Assembly: GCA_035235625.1 (NCBI GenBank)
Contig: CP141140.1
Span: forward strand, 48,107,351 to 48,171,350
Reading direction: 5' to 3'
Origin: Saururus chinensis
Taxonomy: Eukaryota > Streptophyta > Magnoliopsida > Piperales > Saururaceae
DNA: 64,000 nt
Shown here in pieces: positions 44,274 through 54,572 of the stretch. The position numbers and the translations under genes were made by a program. The notes under the pieces are model-generated. The model made no database searches. It worked only from the letters and a program-made list of their open reading frames with translations, and was not told the DNA's origin. The stretch's first letter is position 1. Each line of letters begins with the position of its first letter.

Positions 44274-45436
44274 GTGGTCGCCTTGAGGACAAGGCGTGTG
44301 CAGAAGCATGGTGGAGTGTTGTGAACATGCACTTCATTCATCACTTATCTTTATTTCGGTAGACTATCACTTATCTTTATTTCAGTAGACTATCACTTAT
44401 GTTTATTTCAGTACATTAGGCTAGTTTCCCTTATGTTTGTGGCTGATTGGCATTATTATTTAGTTATGAACCTGTGATAGGCATGCTAGTGGACCACGAG
44501 GTAACCGGGCCCACTAACAACACAACTCCCAATGTAAGAGGGCGTGACTCCCCATAAAGGGTCATCTCCCTCCTTGGTTCAGCATGCTATTGAATATCAA
44601 TTTACTCTTTTTGTTATTTTCCTACTCCTTCCTCTTTTCCCTGCGTAGAACTCCTTGTACCGACTATGCCCACATCATCGCAGATGATAACATTAGTGAC
44701 AGTTGTTTTAAAAAAGGATCCAACAACACCGTGGTCAATGCCCTCTCTTGTTGTTCCACTTCAGGTTCATGTTTGGCTATTTCTGGTCCGGCTTGTCCAT
44801 TCCTTGCTGAATTGAAACAGGCTTACCAGGACGATTCCCCGACCAGCACCTTGATTGCTGCCCTCTAGTCTGACCCATCGGTGCGGCCCTTCTTTGCATG
44901 GAAGGATGGCCTTCTCTTTTGGAAGGACTGCCTTTGGGTCCCCGAGGTTGCTAATCTTTGGCGGTGTATCATCACCCACTTCCATGACTCTCCCCTGTCT
45001 AGTCATAAGGGTGCACTCCGCACTTATAAGTGGGTTAGTCAGAGCTTTCTGTGGTAGGGCGTTCGCTAGGCTTTTACTGTGTATGTGGCTGCTTGTGATG
45101 TCTGTCAGCGTGCTAAGTTCGCCATGACATCTCCTGTAGGTTTGCTTCAGCCATTGCCAATTCCGGATAAGGTATGGGAGGACGTTTCTATGGACTTTGT
45201 GGAGGCCTTGCCATTGGTGCAGGGTAAGACTGTGATAATGGTGGTGGTGGACTGGTTGTCCAAGTACACTCATTTTTGTGCTCTGGGTCACCCTTTCAGC
45301 GCCAAGTCAGTGGCAGAACTCTATGTTTGGGAGGTGGCCAAATTGCACGATATGCCTCGCACCGGGTTTTCATCTCTCAGTTTTGGCAGGAGTTCTTCAC
45401 TTTACAGGGCACTTCTCTACACATGAGCACTGCTAG
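44274..45436 (+). pseudogene. Ty3/gypsy chromovirus remnants (LTR junction, RNase H end, integrase)
   Basis: 44274-44325 matches the pol 3' end and polypurine tract of the chromovirus at 5805-5850 (CGCCTTGAGGACAAG, then a GGTGGAGTG tract); TTGTGAACATGCACTTC that follows is probably the LTR start. From about 44690 a pol fragment resumes: KKGSNNTVVNALS (RNase H end), then an integrase with FHDSPLSSHKGALRTYK, AACDVCQRAKF and MDFVEALPLVQGKTVIMVVV. Stops at 44866 and near 45054 and a frame change near 45363 break it. It ends at 45436 without the integrase Glu or chromodomain. Order 3'-end, LTR, internal suggests a shared LTR between two copies or a deletion. Confidence 0.7.
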
Positions 45437-45529
45437 GCTCCTGGTGTGATTCTTTATAAAATCTCAAATGGATGTAGATATCTAGGAATCAATTTCTAAT
45501 CTACTTTAAAAATCAAATAATTTATGTGG

Positions 45530-45650
45530 AAGGTGACACTTTAAAAAATACATAATCTCCCACTTCGAACTCCAATTCTCTTCTTCTTAAGTTAGCATAT
45601 TTCTTTTGTCTACTTTGGGTTGCAAGAAGTATTTATTCCACACAATGACT
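45530..45650 (-). pseudogene. Small integrase C-terminal fragment of another gypsy element
   Basis: On the minus strand the frame reads KKYANLRRRELEFEVGDYVF, the conserved lead-in to the integrase C-terminal domain seen also in the element at 62170-62300 (YADRRRKDL.F.VGD). No more of the element is present: the solo LTR at 45720 begins 70 bp away. Confidence 0.55.
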
Positions 45651-45719
45651 CATCAACTCTTCTTTAAATAGTTGTATTTCCCTAACTTCATTCTAATTTC
45701 ATGACACCATATTTCATAT

Positions 45720-48700
45720 TGTAACATCCGGGAATTTTCTAAATTCCTGAAGTCGTACACATGGAAATTAAGGTGTAGGACCCCTTCATCTTTCCATGGG
45801 AATAACTTAATCATCAGTTGGAAGTGGTAGCTGAACTATATATGGATGGAAAGTAGACAGAAAGAGCTTCGAAACTTCACCAAGAATGCGCAAATCGGAG
45901 TCAGGACAAGGGAGAAACGACCGTCTGAAGTTTAACATATCATGCAAGGCCCATTTACCCGAATTTAACGTGCGAATTATCCATTTAAGTCACTATTCGG
46001 GCCCGATCAATTACTATTCTGAAATTGGGTTTTTGAGGCCTAATTTCTTATGGGATTAGGAATCCTAATCTCATGCCTATAAAAAGAATTATTCAGGGCC
46101 TTTTAGGGGAGCTTTTTGGATGGCGAAGGAAAAGGGGAGAATTTTCCGGTGAGACTCTGGCGAAGTGTTGGCGGCAGTGGATCGACGATAACTCGGCCAT
46201 TGAGGTAGGATTTCGAGTTGAGATTATTAAGGAATTTGTTAGCTAATTTTATTGAAAATTATGTTAATAGTGAGTTCTACAAATTGCTTAATTTCTCCAT
46301 AAACACTGTTCATCGTAATTACGATGTACAGTGATTTATGCAGCACTGCCGATTGTTTGACGGCTGGCATCCGGCCGATGACAGGCTGGTCCTTTGGGTC
46401 TGGATTCTCTCATTGGAGGGCCAGGCTCCGGTTCATGGTGCCCGCCGAGCTGGGCGCCAGGCCTCTTTGTTTCTAATGAAAAATTGGGCTACGCAGGCCT
46501 GGCTACTGCACCCTTGGCCGCGCCGCCTTTGGCCATTGTGCCTTTGGCCACTGCGCCCTTGGCCGCGCCTCCTTTGGCCGCTCTGTCCCTGGCCGCGCCG
46601 ACCCTGGCTACGGTGGCCTTGGATGCAGCGGTGGCCTTGTGTTTTAATTAAAAGAAAAGGGGAGGCCGCTTTGTCCCCGACCAACCACCGGACGGAGGCA
46701 AGACCGAGTCCGTCGGATTCGCCAGGCGGCGGCGATCCAACTGGCCTCGGCCTTGCCCGCCGGGATGCCAGGTGAAAAAGTGGCGCCACCAGAGGCCGAA
46801 CGGCCTCTGGCTGGTCGTGGGGAAGAAGACCCTCGTGGGTCGTCTGCTCCCTGGACCGGGTCAGGTAACCCGACCCAATCCGGTCTGGTTCAGGGGGTTA
46901 ATTGTGTCAAACAATCCTAGAAAATTACTATTCAACTTGGAGAGGTTTGGGATTATTCTGACCGAGTTTCAGATCGGGGAAAAATCCTAGAGATTGTGAA
47001 ATGACCTTTTATACCCTTGGTAGTTAAATCATCGTGTGAGAACCATTTACCCGACTTCGGGGCCCTGGTTCAGGGCCCTAGGAGTTTACTTAAAAATTGG
47101 GAAAATTCTCAATGAGATTTTAATGGGTAAACTATTTATAGGCCAAATATCTTAGTGAATAAAAATACCAATGAGTGGTTAATTGACCATTTTACCCTTA
47201 GGGTTTATAGTAAACCGTTAAGACAACCTGGGTCGGTTCAAGGGGTTCACGACCCCGTCACATGCCAGGAAAATTAGACAGGGTCCATGAAGTCAAGTAG
47301 TGCCTTTGAGCCTAATTTTGGACCCATTGGATTTCATTAAGGCCTTAAACCAAATGACAAAAATACCCCTTAGAGTGGACCCGCCCACATTCGTGTGAAT
47401 GGAAGCGTGAGTCGGTTTGAGAGTGGAGCCTTGTGAGAGGTCAATGACTTAAATCAATAGAGGGGTAGTAAAATAACTAGAATGACCCAAGGGAGGGTAC
47501 CATACCCTAGGTAGTAAAATTACCCTAATGCCCTTAGGGGCAATATGTTCTGTCTCCGATGAAACAGATGACCTAGTGAATCAAGAGTTAAGGTACCCTA
47601 TAAATGACTTCAAAAGGTAGGAGCATGACTAGTAAGTGACACGAAGACCTAGTCAGGTCACAGTGTCATGAGAAATAAGGGGTAGAACCCTAATTCTTAG
47701 GTTTAAAACAACACTCTAGTGCATCGATTAACTAGAGTGTCATATGTGTAACTCATAGGATGTGCTAGAGTTGTGTATACTATTGGGCTTGAATTCTCTG
47801 AGCCCTGGCCCTGCAAATGAATGCAATGGGCCTCCGTTTATTATTTATATATTTGTATGATTGCATGTTATTTATGATGATGCATGTTTTTGATATTGAT
47901 GCGTTGATTTATATCAGTAACTTAAGATTAATGAAGCTTAATTAAGAGATGGGATGCTGTTGGTTTGGAGGGAGAACATCTAATTAAGATAATGACTAAA
48001 ATACCCTTTTTAGGGTTGGGACCAGTTCATGGAGTGAACGGAGCCCTAACAAAGAATCTTACCTTGGTTAATGAACCGAGGGTGATTTTGGGATGTTCTC
48101 TGAGTCATAGCTCAGTGGATGAGCTATTTAGTGGGCCGATTCACAAGGTGAAGAGGACCCACATGGTTGAGTGGTTACTTGAGATGAAAATAATCTAGTC
48201 TAAGTTTCAGATATTTAGGGGAGTCAATGGTCATAAGGACCTGAAGCTTCTATGGATATATTAGTAATGTCTTATAAGACATTTTCTCCCAGTGTTGGGA
48301 AGGTGGAGATTGCAATATGCTTCTTCATTGCCATAACGGTTTGGGTATTGACCAAAGGGTCTTTACCGCGGGTCTTCCGCAAGTCTTCCCAGGACTATTT
48401 AGTATGTACGAAAAGCGGAGTTGTATGAGCATCATGGACGGCTTATGCTTCTCGCCAATATGTGTCCATGAGCACAGTTGGGATCCTCTTCTCCAAATTC
48501 GTGGCAGGCTATTGAGAGCCCTGGGGATTTGGGTCAAGCTGCTGTTAAGCAGTCCACTCCAAGGCTGGAGTACTTTGTTTGGGGATTTCTCGAGGGGCGA
48601 GTCATCTCCGAGTTGCAGATTTGATAGTATTAATTATCCAACAAGGGATGTGAGATAATTAATAACAATGTTTGATATTGCTTGTTAATTAGACAAGTAG

Positions 48701-49319
48701 AACGGTTAAAGGACTTACTAAAATGTAGGTTAAAAATATCTAAGCATTGCATGTGTGATGGTATGCTTCATAGGATAGAGTAGTTTCCAGGCAGAACTAT
48801 GTTTGGATCCGATCTTGTTAGAAACATTGGAGATGTTGTTTGATGAGTACGTAGGCAACTAACATCGGGTGATGTTGGCCCGATCCAAAAAATATTAATA
48901 AAACATGTTGTCCTTTGGAAGCTCTTCTCCTGTAGGCGGAGATGCTCTATTGTGGTTGTTATTTAGTTTGCTTTGTTGCAGATTCTCCAGGCGACGACAT
49001 TGAGACCAAGGCAGATGAGCATAAGAGGTTTTCGCATTTCTACAACTCCGGTATGTTAGTCTACCTTAAGCGTGAGAGTCAACTTGTTGTTTATTTTCAG
49101 ATGGGTGGCAGACTTGTACTTAGATGGATGAGCTGTCTTTATGAATTTTCAAATATTAAATAATATCATATGATTTGATATTCGTATTTGTGAACCCCAG
49201 TTATCATGACCTAGATATTTAATCGAAGGGTTTGTTTTGTATTTTTTTTTTTAAAAAAAATTCTCACTACTTACCGTTCGTGCTATTTAAAAATACTTTT
49301 AAAAATCTGGGTCGTGACA
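45720..49319 (+). repeat. 3.6-kb solo LTR with CATAT target duplication
   Basis: It starts TGTAACATCCGGGAATTTT and ends GGGTCGTGACA. The 5-bp duplication CATAT flanks it perfectly (45715-45719 and 49320-49324). It is the only complete member here of the family seen at 15273 and 57603. A TATA region (CCTATAAAAAGAA) lies near 46078, followed by an alanine-codon-like tandem tract at 46490-46640. The LTR shows no gene: frames such as 46338-46775 and 48317-48658 are not conserved in the other copies. Its last 115 bp form an imperfect inverted repeat. Confidence 0.88.
46490..46640 (+). repeat. GC-rich 15-18-bp repeats (CCTTGGCCGCGCCGC)
   Basis: Repeated TTGGCC(G/A)(C/T)(G/T)(C/G)(C/G)(C/T)CC units about 15-18 bp long. 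The Ala/Pro/Leu-rich reading frames on both strands come from this. The LTR copy at 57603 has similar but not identical units (CCCTGGCTCTGGC) at 58260-58500, at the same distance from its TATA region. Confidence 0.8.
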
Positions 49320-49324
49320 CATAT

Positions 49325-50875
49325 AATGCGTAATATGACATCATTTTAATATTATAATAATAATTATTACTATTGAGAGTTTAATATTCATCTAATCAAC
49401 CTAGTAAATCACTAGATTGCTCGTAAAACTAGTACTTCGACAAGTAAGAATCAAGAGTTCAAGCTTTATACACATAAATTTTTTCAATAGCAAAAATAAT
49501 AAAAACCTAATGACCATGTACATTCAAGATCAATCTATCAAGCAATCAAACAATAGAGCATGCATGGTCACACAAGGATTTAACGTAGAAAACCCCAACT
49601 ATGATAAAAAACTACGGTAGTCGCTCAACGACTAAATTAATGCACTAGTAAGTAAGACATTACATTGACATAAGCAAACTATCAACCTTTGTTGTTCTCT
49701 AATCGAAAAACTCTTTTCTGCTTAGATCTCCAATAAATTCTTTTTGTTGCTAGACTTTAGGTATTCTCCTCAAGCTCTTAAAACTTTTCTTTTACTTGCT
49801 TCGTCTTTATCATCTTCTAGCTTCTTCAAACAAGCTCCTCTTGTTCTTTGACTTTAGCATTAAGTTTTCTTCAATCCCCCATTTGTAGATTTACTGCAAA
49901 TCCTTAATCTCTTGTGTATATTGTAATGTGAATTTATCTTCACTTTTGGATGATTAAATTTATCTTCAAAGTATGTAGCAAAAAAAACTTTATGCTCTCA
50001 AAACCAAATAGAGTTGACTTGTCAATCTCTTTCTATGCTAACAATGACTTCCCTCCTCAATCAATCGCCCATTTTGGGAAACTATAGGCTCTAGCAATTG
50101 ATCGTTATGGTAGTCAATCAATCGCTCATTGTCTTAGCATTGTTTTATAAATAACTGCCAATAACGAGTCAATTGCTACAATAATTGGTTGATCGATGCT
50201 ATAGTAACTTGCTACAATACTACATTGTTGCTACAATATTGTTCAATATTCTTTCTAATTAATACCTTTTTACATATACACTTATGTCATATTTTATTCA
50301 TTTTTTTTTCACTTTAGTATGATAAACTCTTTACATTAAGTGTGTGATGTGTATGCGGATTTTTATTTGGTAGAAAACACTCCTCCCATGAAACCTCGAG
50401 AAGTTTTTTATACTTCTAGAAAACTTTAAACAGGGGTGGTCATTGTCTCTGTCTAAATTAATTTTACTTGGTAGAAAGTACGACCCCCTAAAAACCTCTA
50501 AAAATTTTAGAATATTAAGGTGGAGATTAGTAGAATTAAAAAGGGTTTGAAGAGTACTGAACTGTTGAAAAGTACCCGTCATTTTTTTGTATTAGAAGGC
50601 TCTCTAAGTAATTTTTGGAAGAAAAACAGGCACATTTTTTTAAATACATTTACTTTCAATAAACTTAAAATAAGCCTGTTATTAAAAAATCGTGTAGATA
50701 TGAAATAGGTAACAAGTAACCGTAATCGATTTTCATTGTCAATGTGCCTAGGAGTACAATATGAGGCTCATTTTGATCTCATTACCTATAAACACATCTA
50801 TTTATCTACTTAGTGGGATCAACAAAATATTTTCTAACATTTTGTCTTATAATTATTAATAATATCATACACGGT
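49325..50875. other. Non-coding stretch upstream of the HSP gene, repeat-derived
   Basis: No gene seen. 49390-50270 looks like a decayed copia-type LTR on the minus strand (ACGTAGAAAACCCCAACTATG and CAATCAATCGCTCATT words; similar words at 12350-12480). 50340-50530 contains two related segments with GGTAGAAA(A/G)(C/T)AC. Element ends could not be fixed. Confidence 0.35.
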
Positions 50876-50975
50876 GAATATAAACACAAAGGTCAAAGGG
50901 CACGCGGCGCTGGACACAAATATGAATGTCCTGGAACTCACCCTGCCTCGCTGCACCTTTCCACCATCTCCTCCC

Positions 50976-51065
50976 GAACCTTCTCGCCCTCCCCACCCTC
51001 GAACCTTCAGGAACAACGTCGTCTCGCCACCAGCAGTCCACCTCCGAGCTCTCTGCTCTATAAAT
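50976..51065 (+). promoter_or_regulatory. Heat-shock promoter: HSEs and TATA box
   Basis: GAACCTTC at 50976-50983 is a two-unit heat-shock element (GAAnnTTC). GAACCTTCAGGAAC at 51001-51014 is a three-unit element (GAAnnTTCnnGAA) with every core base matched. A TATA box TATAAAT lies at 51059-51065, 100 bp before the ATG, leaving room for a leader of about 70 bases. This arrangement predicts heat-shock-factor control of the gene at 51165. Confidence 0.85.
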
Positions 51066-51164
51066 CCTTCGGCGTGCAAGAGCAATTCTTCTATATAGCC
51101 GACGAGTTACGACTCAGGCGCTGAATAGTTACACATCGAAGAGCAAACGAATTTCGGATAACAA

Positions 51165-51993
51165 ATGAAGGGCATCGCCATCATGATCTTCTCCTTGCTG
51201 GTGCTTCTTCTTGCCATCTCGAGGCCAACTGAAGGCACCCTTTTGCCACTGCTTGACCATCCCGGGAGCCTCTTCTCCGAGCTGTACCAGCAGAGGTTAG
51301 CCGACCCATTTCGGGTGCTGGAGCAGATCCCCCTGGGGTTCGACAAAGGTGACATATTAGTACCCCCTGCTCGAGTCGACTGGAAGGAAACCCCAGAATC
51401 CCACATCATCATGCTTGATGTTCCTGGTACGCAAGCTACACGCCTGTTTTTTATCATGGGCTGTAAATATTTTGTATGTGCTTCTTAATTTTTGTTTATA
51501 AGAGCTTTGCTAAGAAATAATCTGACATGAAAAACAATTTCTTGTAAACTTTTTAAATTTCAACAACTCATACAAAAGGAGCCGGCTTAATTGAGGGAAC
51601 TCATGCGCAAACCAAACCAACTATGCTGGTCTTTTTACTTACGGGTACTTCATGTTTGCAGGTCTAAGCAAGGAGGAGCTGAAGATCGAGGTGGAGGAGA
51701 GTCGGCTACTGAGGATCAGCGGAGAGAGGAGGAAGGAAGATGAGAAGAAGGGCGACCGCTGGCATCGGATTGAACGTGCCTACGGCAAGTTCTGGCGGCA
51801 GTTCCGCCTCCCGGAGAACGTCGACCTCGATTCCATCCACGCGAAGATGGAGAATGGGGTGCTCACGGTCACTCTAGCCAAGCTCTCGCCGGACCAGCTC
51901 AAGGGGCCTCGGGTGGTGAGCATTGCTGCTCGGGAGGGAGAGGGAATGATCACTGGGGATGCTGGCGAGAAGGAGATCAAGGCTGAGCTTTGA
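51165..51993 (+). CDS. ER-lumen small heat-shock protein (HSP20 family)
   Basis: ATP-independent chaperone that holds unfolding proteins, here in the ER. Exons 51165-51426 and 51662-51993 (GT-AG intron of 235 bp) encode 197 residues. Residues 1-24 are a signal peptide (hydrophobic core [15 protein letters not shown]). The alpha-crystallin domain covers about residues 70-163 ([43 protein letters not shown]); a V-S-I motif near 173-175 fits the C-terminal I/V-X-I/V anchor. The protein ends KAEL, a variant of the K/HDEL ER-retrieval signal. Length and layout match plant ER-type sHSPs of about 22 kDa. The frame is intact and the promoter has strong heat-shock elements, so the gene is probably functional. 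The intron is unusual for the family. Confidence 0.95.
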
Positions 51994-52254
51994 TCAGAGA
52001 TCGAACTGCTTGAAATAAGTGAAAAAACAAGAACCGGTGTATGAATGTGCCAGTAAATTATTTAAACGGTGTAATGGTCGTGATGTAAAGACTAAAGAGG
52101 ATTCCTTAGTACTGAATGTGCAATATGAACTCTCTCTTTTTATTTTGTTTTGTAGAATTTCGACGATGGTAATTAAATATAAAGTAAAAAGTAATAAAAA
52201 TAAATAAAGACATGAAAAATCAATAGAGTAACACACCAAATTTAAATTTACATG
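51994..52254 (+). other. 3' flank of the HSP gene
   Basis: Probable 3' untranslated region and downstream sequence. AATAAG near 52014 and AATTAAATATAAAG near 52170 could act as poly(A) signals. Nothing else recognised before the transposon end. Confidence 0.4.
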
Positions 52255-54570
52255 GTTTGGTAAAAAAAAATTCGAATGAATTATAAGCCTTTTGAAGAGT
52301 ATTTTTTCACTTAAAAGAAAAGAAAAATTATTTAAATAATATTAAAAAATAATTATTATTATTTTAAATTATTTTAAAAAATATTTTTTAAAGTGGTGTT
52401 CGTTTTGTTATGCAGGCGTTAGCTAAGTGGTTGATATTTGCGTGGTTTTTTTAGTTAATTTTGTCCTTTTAAAAAATGAAATTAAGTTTGAAATCAAGTT
52501 TGATTTTGTCCTTCTACACGACGAAATTGGGTCAAGTTTTAAAACACTTAACTTGATTTTGCCCTTTAGAAGGACGAAATTATCTTAACTTAACTTGATT
52601 TTGCCCTTTAGAAGGACGAAATTATCTTAAGTCGATTTCATCATTCTAAAAGACAAAATCACTATATTTATCGAATTCGCTCATTTATCCCAGTAAACAA
52701 AGCCGATTTTGTCCATTTAAAGGATGAAATCAACTTAACTTTATATATTGTATAGGTTATTTGACAGCCGTATTCACTAGAAGTATTGGCTGCCTTACCT
52801 CCTCTATGTACTGATGGTCGAGATGTGTGACTATCTCGAACTCCATTAATATGTTACGAGATAGTAAATATGTATGTGCCAGATCGGGTAATGCTCCAGT
52901 TTAACATGTAGCAAGGGGTCCCACCGTCTCATGTTGAGTATATCCATTGCATCACTCGACAGGGCCGCCATATTACCGACTGGACATTACATCATGCGTC
53001 ATATATCACTCGATGGGAGGATAGAAGAGCCACTATTATCGGAGGGGAGATGGCTACGATATCGCGAGATGTGCGTAACGCATATATACAATGGTATTTA
53101 CCGATTACACAACGATATATTTTGCCCCGTGACGATATAGAGGAGATGATATATCAGCCTAGGGGAGCGTCTGAGGCAGCTTTGGTAAGTATAACTTTGT
53201 TAATTACGCACATATTATTTTCTTATTTCTTATTAATTATTTATCTAACTTTTAATTTTTTTGATAGCTTTGTTTAGCTCGGCATACGCATACGCATTTG
53301 ACTGACGCAATTAACACCTACACTTCAAGCGAGGACTTATTAGCAGTATGTCATTCGGTAATTACGGAGCATAATGATGTCATTCGTAGCTTGCCACTGC
53401 TTCAGTCAGTGATTACGGATGTCTCTAGAGATTATCCTGTCCACGAGGCCGCTCAGTCACAGCCAATGCACTCTTCATTCCATGATATTCCATCATCATC
53501 AGTAGCGCATAGCTCTCCTCCATGTTCATCATTAGGAGTCACTGCATATGTAGCTCAGGCAAAGCCAATTTTATATTATAGACGACTTCGGCCAGCTCGT
53601 GTTGAACCATCTATTACTTAGGCGGAGCAGGAGCCAAAGCTAGAGCCACATCCCGAGCCAGAGCCAGAGACAGAGGTAGAGCCACATCTCGAGCTGGAGC
53701 CATAGCTAGAGCCAGAATTGGCAGATCATGAGGAGGAGATCGTACAACACCGTCGAGGCCGAGGTCGAGGACGTAGGAGATTGTGATATTTGTGTTGTTT
53801 TATGTTCTCCCCTTGTGTGTAATATATTTGATAAATAATTATAATGATGTTTGTTTTTATTCAATGATGTCAATATGCATAAAATGTGTTGATGTGCCTG
53901 GTGTAGGCACAATCGACACCTAGGAGATCTACACAGTGAAAGGGGAGCAAACACAGAGTTCTTTGATTGCATAACCTCCAACAAAAGTAAGGGCTGCCCC
54001 ATATAGGAGACGACCACCTAGGGAACCAGGCCACTTGAACCAGACCGGTCTGGTCCTAATAAAATACCCAATTAGTGGGTCGGCTAGCCCGGGCCACTAA
54101 CTGAACCAACACAGTACGAACAATAAACTATTACAATAATGAATAAATAGTTCAATGCAAATAAAATAATAAAAGAGATTATGATCATCGTGCACAACAT
54201 GTGTGAAATGAAATGTAACTTGTGGAATGGAACGTGTGGAATGCATGAACAGGGACAGGGGTTAAATTTAGATTAAAATAAATATTTTAAAAAAAATGAA
54301 CTTGATTTCGTCCAGTTTAAACGGACGAAATCGGCTTTGTTTACTGCAGCGAACGAGCTAATTCGGCTAAGTGTGGTGATTTCATCCTTTAGAAGGACGA
54401 AATCAACTAAAAAAATAAAAAAAGCCACACAGGCACTAGCCGCTTGGCTGGCACCTGCGTGGCAAAAACGAACACCGCTTTGGGAAATATTTCCCAAAGT
54501 GGTTTAAAATAGTAATTATTTTTTTTAATATTATTTAAATAATTTTCCCAAAAGAAAATTATTATTTTAA
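52255..54570. mobile_element. TIR transposon carrying a plant-mobile-domain gene
   Basis: The outer parts are inverted copies of each other: left about 52300-52745 and right about 54275-54560. Shared order (left strand): TTATTTAAATAATATTAAAA, then AAAG(T/C)GGTGTTCGTTTT, then GCAGGCGTTAGC/GCAGGTGCCAGC, then repeated CTTCTAAAGGA(C/T)GAAAT words, then AAACAAAGCCGATTT(C/T)GTCC. The interior holds the PMD pseudogene. Exact termini and target duplication were not resolved; the foldback element at 54573 abuts on the right. A third relative survives as an end fragment at 19830-20130. Confidence 0.7.
52840..53786 (+). pseudogene. Plant mobile domain (PMD/MAIN-like) gene, 3' part
   Basis: Exon 1 (about 52840-53189) reads VPDRVMLQFNM, a stop at about 52909, then GVPPSHVEYIHCITRQGRHI and ITRWEDRRATIIGGEM ... 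NAYIQWYLPITQRYI up to a GTAAGT donor. This is the C-terminal part of the plant mobile domain (family of MAIN/MAIL1 and the 'protein phosphatase 7 long form' proteins), derived from transposons. Exon 2 starts near 53268 and runs through a Ser/Pro-rich region, stops at 53621 and 53704, a Glu-Pro repeat (EPEPETEVEP) and a basic end RRGRGRGRRR. The N-terminal half of the domain is missing. It lies between the TIRs of the element above. Confidence 0.75.
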
Positions 54571-54572
54571 AA

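Noticed and set aside
46338-46789. Alanine/proline-rich protein on either strand
   Set aside because: The frames arise from GC-rich 15-18-bp repeats in a solo LTR and are not conserved in the other two copies.
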